Notes: generated by a model not told the origin, from the sequence alone. Positions 34,619 to 44,586 are shown, counted from the stretch's first letter. The stretch is 64,000 bases of DNA from Thiomicrorhabdus sp965602805 (GCA_965602805.1 CBFCZK010000001.1:248001-312000), one strand, 5' to 3'. Numbers and translations: made by a program.

Positions 34619-37192
34619 ATGTTAGATGCCTACCGTAGTCACGTTGCAGAACGTTCAGAACAAGGTCTTCCACCGTTACCGTTAACCGCGGAACAAACTG
34701 CTTTATTGGTTGAGTTGATTAAAAACCCGCCAGCAGGTGAAGAATCCTTTGTTGTGGACTTGTTAACGAATCGCGTACCGCCAGGGGTGGATGAAGCTTC
34801 TTATGTTAAGGCTGGTTTCTTAACGGACGTGGCGAATGGCACGATTGCTAATGACTTAATCTCTGAGGAACAAGCGACGTTTTTATTAGGCACAATGCTG
34901 GGTGGTTATAACGTTCAGCCTTTGATTAGCTTGCTAGACAGTTCTAAAGCAAGTGTTGCAGAATCAGCGGTTGTGGCTTTGTCTAAAACGCTATTGGTTT
35001 ACGATGCGTATCATGATGTGGTTGAGAAATCTAAAACCAATGATTACGCGATGCAGGTAATGCAGTCGTGGGCAAATGCGGAATGGTTTACCAATAAGCC
35101 TAAGATGCCAGAAGAAATTACTGTGACGGTTTTCAAGGTTGAAGGTGAAACCAATACGGATGATCTTTCTCCTGCGACGGCCGCTTGGTCTCGTCCTGAT
35201 ATTCCACTACACGCTAAAGAGATGTTAGCGGCGCGTATTGAGAATGTTGGCGATGTAATGGATAACTTGAAAGCCAAAGGTCACACGGTTGCTTATGTCG
35301 GTGACGTGGTTGGAACGGGTTCTTCACGTAAATCTGCGATGAACTCTGTTATGTGGTTCTTTGGTGAAGACATTAATTATGTCCCGAATAAGCGCCAAGG
35401 TGGTGTGGTATTAGGTGGCAAGATCGCGCCGATTTTCTTCAACACGGCTGAAGATTCAGGTTCATTACCGATTGAGTGTGATGTTGACTCAATGAATATG
35501 GGTGACGTGATTACGATTCATCCATACGCCGGTAAAGTCACGAATGAAGCAGGCGAGACCATCTCTACTTTTGAGATTGCACCTGAGACCATGCCGGATG
35601 AAGTGCGTGCCGGTGGACGTGTGCCGTTAATTATCGGTCGTGGTCTAACGGATAAGGCGCGTACTGCGCTGGGTATGGGACCATCTGAAATCTTTATCCG
35701 TCCGTCGGATAAGTCTCAAGCAAACCATGGTTATACGCTGGCTCAGAAAATGGTCGGTAAAGCTTGCGGTATTGCGGGTGTACGTCCTGGTATGTACTGT
35801 GAACCACACATGACAACCGTGGGTTCTCAAGATACTACGGGTGCGATGACGCGTGATGAGATGAAAGAGTTAGCTTGTTTAGGGTTCTCTGCTGATTTAG
35901 TCATGCAGTCTTTCTGTCACACCGCGGCGTATCCAAAGCCAGTTGATATTACTTTACAGCACTCGTTACCTGACTTTATGACCAGTCGTGGTGGGGTAGC
36001 GTTACGTCCAGGTGACGGCGTTATTCACTCTTGGTTGAACCGTCTATTATTGCCAGATACGGTTGGTACTGGTGGTGATTCACATACACGTTTCCCAATC
36101 GGAATCTCTTTCCCTGCGGGTTCTGGTTTGGTTGCATTTGGAGCGACTCTAGGTGTTATGCCTTTGAATATGCCTGAATCTGTTTTGGTTCGTTTTAAGG
36201 GTGAAATGCAGCCAGGTATCACCTTACGTGACTTGGTTAACGCGATTCCTTATCAAGCGATTCAAGAAGGGTCTTTGACGGTTGAGAAGAAAGGTAAGAA
36301 AAACGTCTTTAACGGTCGTGTATTAGAGATTGAAGGGCTTGAGCACCTAGCGGTAGAGCAAGCGTTTGAACTGTCTGATGCCTCTGCTGAGCGTTCTGCT
36401 AACGGTTGTGTGGTTAAGTTGTCTGAACAACCGATTATTGATTTCTTAAAATCAAACATGGCGTTAATCGACTGGATGGTTGAGAACGGTTATGCCGATG
36501 CGCGTACTTTGTTACGTCGTCGTGATGAGATGCAGGCTTGGATTGATAGTCCTGAACTATTGTCTGCAGATGCTGATGCGGACTATGCTGCGGTGATTGA
36601 AATTGATTTAAATGACATCAAAGAGCCTATCGTTGCTTGTCCGAATGACCCTGATGACGTTAAGTTGTTGTCGGATGTGGCGGGTACTAAAATTGATGAA
36701 GTCTTCATTGGTTCTTGTATGACCAATATCGGTCACTACCGTGCCGCTGGTAAAGTACTGGAAAGCATGGGCAATGTGCCAACGCGTCTGTGGATTGCGC
36801 CACCTACTAAAATGGATGAGCGTCAGTTAATCGAAGAGGGTTACTACAGTATTTACGGCCGTGTTGGTGCACGTACTGAAATGCCAGGTTGTTCATTGTG
36901 TATGGGTAACCAAGCACGTGTTGCCGATGGTGCAACCGTATTCTCAACCTCTACCCGTAACTTCCCTAACCGTTTAGGAAATGGCGCCAATGTGTATCTT
37001 GGTTCTGCTGAATTAGCAGCGGTTTGTGCATCTGTTGGTAAGTTGCCAACTCCTGCAGAATACCTAAAAGAAGTGGCGATGTTGGATACCATGGGTGACG
37101 ATGTTTACCGTTACCTACAGTTTGATGAGATGGCGGACTATGAAATAAAGTCACCAAAAACATTGGCTGAAATCGGGGTTGCCGTAGGATAA
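34619..37192 (+). CDS. acnB: Aconitate hydratase B
   Basis: Interconverts citrate and isocitrate in the TCA cycle using a 4Fe-4S cluster; 857 residues, the AcnB layout. The N-terminal HEAT-like domain is followed by the swivel domain (TDDLSPATAAWSRPDIPLHAKEM) and the cluster-binding core. Cluster cysteines are visible in EVFIGSCMTN and PGCSLCMGNQARV. An AGGAG precedes ATG 34619. It is the first housekeeping gene after the integron and is followed by a terminator. Confidence 0.97.
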   Translation: MLDAYRSHVAERSEQGLPPLPLTAEQTALLVELIKNPPAGEESFVVDLLTNRVPPGVDEASYVKAGFLTDVANGTIANDLISEEQATFLLGTMLGGYNVQPLISLLDSSKASVAESAVVALSKTLLVYDAYHDVVEKSKTNDYAMQVMQSWANAEWFTNKPKMPEEITVTVFKVEGETNTDDLSPATAAWSRPDIPLHAKEMLAARIENVGDVMDNLKAKGHTVAYVGDVVGTGSSRKSAMNSVMWFFGEDINYVPNKRQGGVVLGGKIAPIFFNTAEDSGSLPIECDVDSMNMGDVITIHPYAGKVTNEAGETISTFEIAPETMPDEVRAGGRVPLIIGRGLTDKARTALGMGPSEIFIRPSDKSQANHGYTLAQKMVGKACGIAGVRPGMYCEPHMTTVGSQDTTGAMTRDEMKELACLGFSADLVMQSFCHTAAYPKPVDITLQHSLPDFMTSRGGVALRPGDGVIHSWLNRLLLPDTVGTGGDSHTRFPIGISFPAGSGLVAFGATLGVMPLNMPESVLVRFKGEMQPGITLRDLVNAIPYQAIQEGSLTVEKKGKKNVFNGRVLEIEGLEHLAVEQAFELSDASAERSANGCVVKLSEQPIIDFLKSNMALIDWMVENGYADARTLLRRRDEMQAWIDSPELLSADADADYAAVIEIDLNDIKEPIVACPNDPDDVKLLSDVAGTKIDEVFIGSCMTNIGHYRAAGKVLESMGNVPTRLWIAPPTKMDERQLIEEGYYSIYGRVGARTEMPGCSLCMGNQARVADGATVFSTSTRNFPNRLGNGANVYLGSAELAAVCASVGKLPTPAEYLKEVAMLDTMGDDVYRYLQFDEMADYEIKSPKTLAEIGVAVG

Positions 37193-37227
37193 TTACGCCG
37201 TTAATTCTACTGTCAATTACCGCTGAA

Positions 37228-37267
37228 TAAAAACCGCTTCTGACTTAGGTCTTAAGCGGTTTTTTTA
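37228..37267 (+). terminator. Intrinsic terminator after acnB
   Basis: AAAACCGCTT and AAGCGGTTTT pair around a short loop region, followed by a T run. Confidence 0.88.
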
Positions 37268-37369
37268 TGCCTGAAATTCATAATATTAACAGTCTGTGTT
37301 ACAGAAAATAATACGTTAAAATGTTCCTGTTTTAACGATAATGATTGATAACGCTTAAAAAGGTCACAC

Positions 37370-37951
37370 ATGTCCATATTTAGACTCTCTGCGATAACAC
37401 TTTTGACTATTTCTTCTCTAAGTTTAATAGGTTGCTCTGAAACAGTGGTTAAGCCTTCTGTATCGGTCAATCAAAACGTTGGCCTATTGCCAGCGGATAT
37501 TGATTTAATGATTGAAAAAGCCAAGACTGAAGAGCGTGTCCGAGTGCAAGCGGAATATGCGCAACAAGCATTAACGGCGAGTGTCTTTGCTAATTTAAAA
37601 AAGATGAGTTTACCGGAGTTAGCGGGGAGCTGTGTCGTACGCGTAATGATTCCTGCTCAGTATTTGTCATCTGATACGAAGGTACAGATTTCTAAACAGA
37701 GATTGAGTTATCGTACGGTGATTTGTAAAGAGAATTTTACGGTTGAAAATATTATTAAGGTGCAAGCCAGTTTGCGTGACAAAGGCTATTTAACGTCACA
37801 AGAAGTGGATAGAGTAAGCTTACTGAATGGTCTTTGGGATGAAAGAACTCAATTAGCGATGCTAAGCTATCAAAAAGACAATGGTTTGGCTTACGGTGCT
37901 TCAAGGGTTGAATGGACCTTAGAATCTTTAAGGAACTTGGGTTTACTTTAG
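37370..37951 (+). CDS. Lipoprotein with peptidoglycan-binding-like C-terminus
   Basis: A 193-residue predicted lipoprotein with lipobox LIGC (residues 19-22) followed by Ser-Glu. The C-terminal 60 residues (IIKVQASLRDKGYL...NGLWDERTQLAMLSYQKDNGL) resemble PG_binding_1 domains, in which such repeats recognise cell-wall peptides. The central part is unrecognised. It is a single-gene unit between two terminators, so its partners cannot be inferred from context. Confidence 0.65.
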   Translation: MSIFRLSAITLLTISSLSLIGCSETVVKPSVSVNQNVGLLPADIDLMIEKAKTEERVRVQAEYAQQALTASVFANLKKMSLPELAGSCVVRVMIPAQYLSSDTKVQISKQRLSYRTVICKENFTVENIIKVQASLRDKGYLTSQEVDRVSLLNGLWDERTQLAMLSYQKDNGLAYGASRVEWTLESLRNLGLL

Positions 37952-37981
37952 ATAGAGTGGTTAAACCATTAAATTTGACAC

Positions 37982-38010
37982 AAAAAAGCCTGATTAATTC
38001 AGGCTTTTTT
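37982..38010 (+). terminator. Intrinsic terminator after the lipoprotein gene
   Basis: AAAAAGCCTGA and TCAGGCTTTTT pair, with A and T runs on both sides, so it may also serve the converging S49 protease gene. A variant palindrome (AGGCCTAG core) follows at 38026-38041. Confidence 0.85.
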
Positions 38011-38079
38011 GTAGCTAAGAAAAAGTAACCAGGCCTAGTTGTTTATATAAACCAGGGTGGGGTTACTCTCTATAGACTG

Positions 38080-39033
38080 TTAATGCATTGTGCTGAAGTA
38101 GAGTGATAATTTACTGGATGTTTCAGAAGTAATATCCCCCATTAGTTCTTCAATAATACTTTTCTCACCTTCGTAATAACGCAGGTTTTTAACGCCGACG
38201 ATATCACGTGCTACGCTGTTTAAATCACTTAGGCCATCAATCATACCGCTAGCCATCGCATCTTCTCCTAACCAAACTAAACCAGTGTAAGTGTCGTTCG
38301 TTTCTTTAATGCGATCTCCACGACCGTCACGAACCGCTGAAATAAACAGTTGGTGGGTTTTCTCAAGTACTTTTTCTTGGAAAAAGGCACGACCCGCTTC
38401 ATCTTTCGGGCTGAAAGGGTCAATGAAGGTTTTATGCTCACCGGCATGCATTGAGCGGTTTTCAACACCGACTTTTTCCATTAAGTCCGTAAAACCGAAA
38501 GAATCCATACGTACCCCGATAGAACCAATCATAGAACCTTTATTAGCGTAGATTTTATCTGCCGCCACCGCAATGTAATAACAGCCAGAAGCACATAGGT
38601 CTTCAACAACGACATAAATCGGCTTGTCATGTAGTTTCTTCAAACGGGTAATTTCATCATTGATTAAGGCAGACTGAACTGGGCTACCACCTGGAGAGTT
38701 GGCTTTAATAATGACCGCTTTACTGTGTTTGTTACTAAAAGCATCCGCTAACAGTGGATAGAGTTTTTCAGCACTGATTTTACTGCCCGGCATGATTGGG
38801 CCTTCAATTCTGACGACAGCAACATGGTCTTTATTAGCAGAAACTCCGTCCGTATCATCTAAAACACCCATGCTTTGTATTGCTAAGTAGATAAAAAAGA
38901 TGATGTAACCGGCAACCGCTAACTTTAAAAAATTGGCAAAACGGCGTGTCCAGCGCTCTTGTTTAACCAGAGACTCAACGGCACTGGCCAGTCGATTAAA
39001 GTTATTTTCTGATTTTTGAGACTCTTGTTCCAT
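38080..39033 (-). CDS. sppA: S49 family signal peptide peptidase
   Basis: A 317-residue membrane-anchored serine protease of the single-domain S49 type, which cleaves leftover signal peptides and similar membrane fragments. An N-terminal membrane helix (residues about 38-56) is followed by the S49 domain, with SPGGSPVQS and the catalytic Ser region LCASGCYYIAVAADKIYANKGSMIGSIGV. It diverges from uvrC, with only five bases between the coding starts as drawn, so the two promoters overlap. Confidence 0.9.
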   Translation of the reverse strand: MEQESQKSENNFNRLASAVESLVKQERWTRRFANFLKLAVAGYIIFFIYLAIQSMGVLDDTDGVSANKDHVAVVRIEGPIMPGSKISAEKLYPLLADAFSNKHSKAVIIKANSPGGSPVQSALINDEITRLKKLHDKPIYVVVEDLCASGCYYIAVAADKIYANKGSMIGSIGVRMDSFGFTDLMEKVGVENRSMHAGEHKTFIDPFSPKDEAGRAFFQEKVLEKTHQLFISAVRDGRGDRIKETNDTYTGLVWLGEDAMASGMIDGLSDLNSVARDIVGVKNLRYYEGEKSIIEELMGDITSETSSKLSLYFSTMH

Positions 39034-39050
39034 TTTGAATGCCTTATAAT
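39025..39050 (+). promoter_or_regulatory. Probable uvrC promoter
   Basis: A perfect TATAAT at 39045-39050 lies after TTGTTC (39025-39030). Spacing is short (14 bases). Because this -10 box overlaps the first possible ATG of the open frame (39039), it argues that uvrC starts at the next ATG. Confidence 0.45.
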
Positions 39051-39086
39051 AATTTCAAGTTTCGTAATTCTACCCTGTTCGAGTCT

Positions 39087-41036
39087 ATGACCCAAGAAAA
39101 TACACCTAATCTTAAAAAATCGGATTCTGCTGACAATTGTCAACCGGAAGCTATTCAATCCAATATTGAGGTGGAAGGTGATAGCGTGTCTGCAAACAGC
39201 ACCGCCAACTCCATCACTGAATTTGATATAGAGGCTTTCTTAAAGCAGTTAACTCAGAGACCAGGTGTCTACCGAATGCTCAATAAAAAGGGTGTGATTA
39301 TCTATGTCGGTAAGGCCAAAAACTTAAAGCGGCGCGTCAGCAGTTATTTTAAGAAAAAGCATGATGAGATTAAAACGGCTTCTATGGTTGAGCAGGTCGC
39401 TAAAGTAGAAGTGACGGTGACCGATACAGAAAGCGAAGCGTTGATTCTCGAAAACACCCTAATCAAACGGCATAAGCCTAAATACAATATTCTGTTTAGG
39501 GATGATAAATCCTATCCCTCTATTTACGTCTCTAGTAGCAAAGAATATCCAGCATTAAGTTATCACCGTGGTGCGAAACGCCGAGTAGGGGAGTACTTTG
39601 GGCCTTTTCCCAACACTTCAGCGGTTCACCAGACTTTACAGGCCTTACAAAAGATTTTTCCAGTCAGGCAGTGTGCTGAAAGTGTGTTTAACCATCGCTC
39701 CCGACCGTGTCTGCAATACCAAATAAAACGCTGTTCTGGCCCATGTGTGGAAGGCTTAGTGACGAAAGAAGCCTATCAAGAGGATGTTGAGCATACCCTG
39801 ATGTTTCTGCAAGGTAAAAGTTTTAGGGTCATTGAAACACTGGGTGAGAAAATGGAACGCGCCTCTGAGTCTCTAGAGTTCGAACAGGCGGCTTCATATC
39901 GAGATAAGGTCGCCGCTTTAAGAGCGATACAGAGTCAGCACCTTATTAACCAGCCCGGCGCTAAAGATATGGACGTGATCGTCACCGCTGAACAAGCCAA
40001 TCAAGTCTGTGTCTGTTTAATGATGTATCGCGGGGGCAACCTTTGGGGCAGTGAGCATTTTTATCCTAAATATATTGATTCAGCAGAAGAGCAAGACGTT
40101 CTAGCAGCGTTTGTCGCCCAGCACTATCAATCTCATCCGATTCCAGCTGAAATCTTATTGCCGATTAAATTAACGGAGCAAGCAGGTTTGGAACAGTGGT
40201 TAAAAAGCAAACGACCAGGCCTGGTCAAAATTAAACAGCCTGTCCAACAGACTGCAAAAGGCTTAATTAAGTTAGCGCAAACCAATGCTAATGCGGGTTT
40301 AAAGCAACACGTGACCCAGAAAGCGACTCAAGTGCAGCGCGTTAAAGCATTGCAAGAGGTTTTGGGTTTGGTCAATCCTCCGAACTATATGGAGTGTTTT
40401 GATATTAGTCATACGATGGGCGAACTGACGATTGCCAGTTGTGTCGTTTTCGCAGAAGGTATTCCCAACACCCAGGCATATCGAAAATTCAATATTTCAG
40501 GTATTACCGGGGGCGATGATTATGCTGCCATGCATCAAGTTTTAGAGCGCCGTTACAGTCGTTTAAAGACAGAATCGGCCCAATTGCCAGATTTAATTGT
40601 TGTGGATGGTGGTAAGGGGCAGTTAAACCAGGCGATAGAGGTGCTTAAGGGCTTGGAGTTGGATAATGTTCCTTTGGTGTCGGTTGCTAAAGGTGAAGGC
40701 CGTAAAGCGGGTTTAGAGGTACTCTATACGCCGTATAATATGCAAGGTATCGATTTAGAATCGGATGATATTGCGTTGCATCTAATCAATCATATTCGCG
40801 ATGAAGCACATCGTTTTGCGATAACCGCGCATCGAGCTAAACGTACCAAAGCACAGACGCAATCTAATTTAGAATCCATTGAAGGCATCGGTCCGAAAAC
40901 TCGAAAGGTTTTGTTGTTACATTTTGGTGGTTTAACCGAAGTTAAGCAGGCCTCTATCTCAGAATTAAGCAAAGTCAAAGGCGTCAGTCAGGACAAAGCA
41001 CAACGAATCTATGACTTTTTTCACGGAAGTTTATAA
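39087..41036 (+). CDS. uvrC: Excinuclease ABC subunit C
   Basis: The incision nuclease of nucleotide excision repair, about 649 residues. In order: GIY-YIG domain (RPGVYRML...IIYVGKAKNLKRRVSSYF), a Cys-containing region, the UVR motif, the RNase H-like 5' incision domain (MECFDISHTMGE) and a helix-hairpin-helix pair at the end (IEGIGPKTRKVLLLHFGG). ATG 39087 is preferred over 39039, where a likely -10 box sits. The first 45 residues are extra to the family core. A palindrome copy is read as Pro-Gly-Leu-Val at 40214-40225. Confidence 0.95.
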   Translation: MTQENTPNLKKSDSADNCQPEAIQSNIEVEGDSVSANSTANSITEFDIEAFLKQLTQRPGVYRMLNKKGVIIYVGKAKNLKRRVSSYFKKKHDEIKTASMVEQVAKVEVTVTDTESEALILENTLIKRHKPKYNILFRDDKSYPSIYVSSSKEYPALSYHRGAKRRVGEYFGPFPNTSAVHQTLQALQKIFPVRQCAESVFNHRSRPCLQYQIKRCSGPCVEGLVTKEAYQEDVEHTLMFLQGKSFRVIETLGEKMERASESLEFEQAASYRDKVAALRAIQSQHLINQPGAKDMDVIVTAEQANQVCVCLMMYRGGNLWGSEHFYPKYIDSAEEQDVLAAFVAQHYQSHPIPAEILLPIKLTEQAGLEQWLKSKRPGLVKIKQPVQQTAKGLIKLAQTNANAGLKQHVTQKATQVQRVKALQEVLGLVNPPNYMECFDISHTMGELTIASCVVFAEGIPNTQAYRKFNISGITGGDDYAAMHQVLERRYSRLKTESAQLPDLIVVDGGKGQLNQAIEVLKGLELDNVPLVSVAKGEGRKAGLEVLYTPYNMQGIDLESDDIALHLINHIRDEAHRFAITAHRAKRTKAQTQSNLESIEGIGPKTRKVLLLHFGGLTEVKQASISELSKVKGVSQDKAQRIYDFFHGSL

Positions 41037-41127
41037 AAAGTTGCGGTGAATCACCTTAGAATTGCTTAGCTTATGATAGTATTCACAATATAAATTTTTA
41101 TAAAATCACACCAATAAAAGAAAACTT

Positions 41128-41700
41128 ATGAACATAAATTCACTCCCAATGATGATGACCTGGTCACGCGTTGTATTAATTCCAGTATTTTTAATTTTGT
41201 ACTACGCGCCGATAGAAGATGCTCGTTTTTGGGCGGGTCTAGCGTTTATGATTGCTGCCATTACCGATTGGTTTGATGGCTATTTAGCCAGAAAATTAGG
41301 CGTGGATAGTAAACTAGGGGCTTTTCTCGATCCGGTTGCCGATAAGTTGATTGTGGCTGCGGCTTTAATCGTGGTCGCCGCAGAATACCACGACAATATT
41401 TATGTGATTATTTCAGCTGTGCTGATTATGATGCGCGAAATAGGTATATCAGCCTTGCGTGAATGGATGGCAGAGAATAATGCCAGAGACGTGGTCGCGG
41501 TTTCTAACTTAGGTAAAATTAAGACGGCATCGCAATTGGCGGCTTTGACTTGGTTATTGTATGGCGGAGAGTTATGGGGCGTAAATTGGGGAGAGCTTGG
41601 TTTCCCAATGCTGTACTTTGCAGCAACCCTGACAGTGATTACTTGGATTCAATATACCAAAGCTGCACTGCCTGAAATCATTCGTTCAACAAAATCATAG
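41128..41700 (+). CDS. pgsA: CDP-diacylglycerol-glycerol-3-phosphate 3-phosphatidyltransferase
   Basis: Makes phosphatidylglycerol-phosphate in the inner membrane; 190 residues with about five membrane segments. The CDP-alcohol phosphatidyltransferase signature is complete: DWFDGYLAR, then G and DPVADK eight and more residues on, giving the required D-x2-DG-x2-AR-x8-G-x3-D-x3-D pattern. It follows uvrC, as in many gammaproteobacteria, and precedes a tRNA cluster. Confidence 0.95.
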   Translation: MNINSLPMMMTWSRVVLIPVFLILYYAPIEDARFWAGLAFMIAAITDWFDGYLARKLGVDSKLGAFLDPVADKLIVAAALIVVAAEYHDNIYVIISAVLIMMREIGISALREWMAENNARDVVAVSNLGKIKTASQLAALTWLLYGGELWGVNWGELGFPMLYFAATLTVITWIQYTKAALPEIIRSTKS

Positions 41701-41770
41701 AGATAGTTTTGTTTTAGGCAATTAAGCCAAATGAACAGAACTTTCTTTTCGATTTATTACTAAAAATTGC

Positions 41771-41798
41771 TTGACGTTTAAAGACGATTCCCTATAAT
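41771..41798 (+). promoter_or_regulatory. Promoter of the tRNA cluster
   Basis: TTGACG (41771-41776) and TATAAT (41793-41798), 16 bases apart, 13 bases before tRNA-Gly. A GC-rich discriminator typical of stable RNA promoters is not obvious. Confidence 0.8.
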
Positions 41799-41810
41799 AC
41801 GCCACATCAA

Positions 41811-41885
41811 GCGGGAATAGCTCAGCGGTAGAGCACAACCTTGCCAAGGTTGGGGTCGCGAGTTCGATCCTCGTTTCCCGCTCCA
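41811..41885 (+). tRNA. tRNA-Gly (GCC)
   Basis: GCGGGAATAGCTCAGCGGT 5' half, anticodon loop CTTGCCAAG (anticodon GCC), T-loop GGTTCGATCC-like segment AGTTCGATCCT, acceptor TTCCCGC pairing with GCGGGAA, and an encoded CCA end. Confidence 0.97.
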
Positions 41886-41891
41886 AATATT

Positions 41892-41965
41892 GGCGGAATA
41901 GCAAAGTGGCTATGCAGTGGATTGCAAATCCATCTACCTCGGTTCGACTCCGGGTTCCGCCTCCA
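41892..41965 (+). tRNA. tRNA-Cys (GCA)
   Basis: Acceptor GGCGGAA pairs with TTCCGCC, anticodon loop ATTGCAAAT (anticodon GCA), T-loop GGTTCGACTCC, encoded CCA. Six bases after tRNA-Gly. Confidence 0.97.
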
Positions 41966-42020
41966 TTTACATTTGGAAATTTGATAAGTTTTGATTTAGC
42001 CTTTTAAAGGTTAGCTATCT

Positions 42021-42107
42021 GCCCAGGTGGCGAAATTGGTAGACGCAAGGGACTTAAAATCCCTCGGTGGTAACACCGTGCCGGTTCGAGTCCGGCCCTG
42101 GGCACCA
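42021..42107 (+). tRNA. tRNA-Leu (TAA)
   Basis: A class II tRNA of 87 bases with a long variable arm (CTCGGTGGTAACACCGTG), anticodon loop ACTTAAAAT (anticodon UAA), acceptor GCCCAGG paired with CCTGGGC, and encoded CCA. Confidence 0.97.
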
Positions 42108-42114
42108 TATTCTT

Positions 42115-42149
42115 AAAGCCAGCTTAATTTATTAAGCTGGCTTTTTTTA
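42115..42149 (+). terminator. Terminator of the tRNA cluster
   Basis: AAAGCCAGCTTAAT and ATTAAGCTGGCTTT pair around TTA-like loop bases, then a T run. Confidence 0.92.
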
Positions 42150-42344
42150 TGCCTGAATTTTAGTCATTCTATTGAAAGGCGCTATAAAAAACACAGCACA
42201 GTAACCCTGTGTCGTATTATTTTATCTGTGATGATGAGTTTGTTTTGAGTTCAGATAAAGTGATGGTTTTTTTGAGGCTGGAGGTCGTTAAGCCACTGTT
42301 AATGGCTTATTTACTAGAGTGGAAGTGGTCGAGTGAAAAAAACC

Positions 42345-43019
42345 TTAATCGGCAGTGGCTTCGTGATCTAAGAACCATTGCTTAGGGCCAATGAGGCCAA
42401 TCGGCAGTGCTTCGCCCATCGTCAGTTTTTTTAAGGCTTCTTTTTTACCTGCTCCCGGTGCTAATACAATGCGATGTTTTGCCTTGAGTAGGCTGTTTAG
42501 ACTTAAAGAGACCCGTTCTGAAGGGGGTTTTGGTGCATTGAAGACCGCTACGACAGAATCTTGTTTTGTTAGGGCATTGTTGTTGGGGAATAGGCTGGCT
42601 GTGTGACCATCTTCTCCCATGCCTAAAATAACAATATCCAGCGCTTCAAAAGTATCGATTAGCGTACGATAATCTTCAGCTGCTTTGTCGGCACCTAATT
42701 CCGCTTTCATTGGAAAGAAGTGTTTCTTTGAAGGGCCTTGTCCGTTAAAAAGTGTTTTAGAAACCATGGAATCATTACGTTCGGCATCATCGATTGGTAA
42801 GCAGCGTTCGTCGCCCATGTACCAATCTATTTGGCACCATGGCAGCGCATGTTTAGAAAGCGCCTGTAGACAGGCTGCAGGCGTGTTGCCTCCTGGTAGC
42901 GCAATACGACATCGAGATTGGTGGCGTAAACAATCCGTAATCTTTAAGGCGATAAAGTTGGCAGCAGCTTCCGCTAGTTGCTCAGTATTGTCATATATAT
43001 GGTATTGGTCTGTTGGCAT
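42345..43019 (-). CDS. pgl: 6-phosphogluconolactonase
   Basis: Hydrolyses 6-phosphogluconolactone, second step of the oxidative pentose phosphate pathway. 224 residues of the SOL/DevB type, with RIALPGGNTPAACLQAL near the start, WYMGDERCLP and ILGMGEDGHTASLFP intact. Its start overlaps the zwf stop by one base, so it is translationally coupled to zwf and is the last gene of the gnd-zwf-pgl unit. Confidence 0.95.
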   Translation of the reverse strand: MPTDQYHIYDNTEQLAEAAANFIALKITDCLRHQSRCRIALPGGNTPAACLQALSKHALPWCQIDWYMGDERCLPIDDAERNDSMVSKTLFNGQGPSKKHFFPMKAELGADKAAEDYRTLIDTFEALDIVILGMGEDGHTASLFPNNNALTKQDSVVAVFNAPKPPSERVSLSLNSLLKAKHRIVLAPGAGKKEALKKLTMGEALPIGLIGPKQWFLDHEATAD

Positions 43020-44566
43020 TATTCATCATCACTATGGTTTTTGCCGGGGCGATACCAGCCGCACAAACAGTCTTTTGTTAGTTCATCCATCGCGGGAATG
43101 TCACAACTTCCGGCAGGATAGCAATCAATAGAAACTCGGTCTTTCCAAGCATTCAAAATGGGCTCCACAATCGCCCATGACTCATTGACCTCATCGGCAC
43201 GTGAAAATAGGGTGCCATCGCCCATTAATACATCATGCATCAGGACCTCATAAGCATCAGCCACAGCATCCGTATTGGCATAAGGGGCGTGCATCTCCAT
43301 AACTTCATTGTCAGTGGTTGGGCCAGGTTTTTTAGCATTGATTCTTAAAACAATGCCACTGTCTGGCTGTAATCTGAATATTAAAGCGTTAGAGGTTGGT
43401 AGAGAAGCGTGCTCATTAAACAGATTGAAAGGTGGTTTTTTGAAGCGAATAATCACTTCTGAAACGCGACTTGGCAGGCGTTTACCGGAGGTTAGAATGA
43501 AGGGGACGCCTTGCCAACGCCAGTTGTCTATATTAAAGCGCACAGCCGCAAACGTTTCAGTTACCGAGTCAGGAGAGACGCCTTCTTCAGTCACATAAGC
43601 GGGCTTAATTTCATCACGAATAATGCCTTTTGCATATTGCGCGGCGACGGTCAGCGAGTCTACGTCTTCGGGTTTAAAGCGTCGTACGGCGCGAAGCACT
43701 TTGATTTTCTCATCGCGAACCGCATCCGCGGTGAATTCAACAGGTGGTTCCATAGCAACCAAGGTCATGACTTGCATAAGGTGGCTTTGTATCATGTCAC
43801 GCAGGGCACCGGCTTTTTCATAATATTGTGCGCGGTATTCAATGCCTAATGTTTCTGAGACATTGATTTGCACATTATCAATATAATTTCGGTTCCATAG
43901 CGGTTCCATAATGCCGTTGGCAAAGCGATAGACTAATAGGTTTTGGACACTTTCTTTACCCAGGTAATGGTCTATTCGATAAATCTGCTTTTCATTAAAA
44001 ACGGCTTGTAGCTCAGCGTTCAGTGCTAGAGAAGTTTCCAGGTTCATGCCAAAGGGTTTTTCAATGACAATTCTTCGGTAGCCTTCAGCTTCTGAAACGA
44101 GGCCTGCTTTGTCTAAACCTTGAGCAACTTTGCCATACCAATCTGGCGGAATCGCGCAGTAAAACATGGCATTTTTTTGTTCGCAGTTGCCAAGGGGGTG
44201 GATGGCTTCGGCTAAGAGAGAGTAGCTTTCGCCATTGCCTAAGTCACCAGGCACTAAAATCAGTTTTTCGGTAAACGCAGTCCATTTTTTAGGGTCTTTA
44301 GTGATGTCGTGACATATTTCAGTCAGACCATCAAAGAGGATTTGAATCCACTCTTCTTTGCTACGCTTATTCACTAGTCCAATGATGCGGCTGTCTTTAT
44401 GGACGAGGCCGCAGTCCATCATACGGATGAGAGAGGGGATAAGCTTACGTTTGGTCAAATCCCCCGTTGCGCCAAATATAACAATGTTTGATGGGTCAGC
44501 CTCTTCAGCGTTCATCGTGTTTGTGTCGCCCACAATGGGTTGTTTAATTGCTGTTTGTTTTGTCAT
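43019..44566 (-). CDS. zwf: Glucose-6-phosphate 1-dehydrogenase
   Basis: First enzyme of the oxidative pentose phosphate pathway, 515 residues. The coenzyme site IFGATGDLTKRKLIPSL and the catalytic motif RIDHYLGKE are intact. The open frame reaches TTG 44572, but ATG 44566 is the better start. It lies 20 bases after gnd and overlaps pgl by one base. The set makes NAD(P)H and ribulose-5-phosphate from stored hexose phosphate, which in an autotroph would serve reserves and reductant supply. Confidence 0.95.
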   Translation of the reverse strand: MTKQTAIKQPIVGDTNTMNAEEADPSNIVIFGATGDLTKRKLIPSLIRMMDCGLVHKDSRIIGLVNKRSKEEWIQILFDGLTEICHDITKDPKKWTAFTEKLILVPGDLGNGESYSLLAEAIHPLGNCEQKNAMFYCAIPPDWYGKVAQGLDKAGLVSEAEGYRRIVIEKPFGMNLETSLALNAELQAVFNEKQIYRIDHYLGKESVQNLLVYRFANGIMEPLWNRNYIDNVQINVSETLGIEYRAQYYEKAGALRDMIQSHLMQVMTLVAMEPPVEFTADAVRDEKIKVLRAVRRFKPEDVDSLTVAAQYAKGIIRDEIKPAYVTEEGVSPDSVTETFAAVRFNIDNWRWQGVPFILTSGKRLPSRVSEVIIRFKKPPFNLFNEHASLPTSNALIFRLQPDSGIVLRINAKKPGPTTDNEVMEMHAPYANTDAVADAYEVLMHDVLMGDGTLFSRADEVNESWAIVEPILNAWKDRVSIDCYPAGSCDIPAMDELTKDCLCGWYRPGKNHSDDE

Positions 44567-44586
44567 GATCAAACCTGCCCGTTTGG

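Noticed and set aside
39039..39086. Upstream start for uvrC
   Set aside because: The ATG is overlapped by a TATAAT -10 box, so it would not be inside the transcript.
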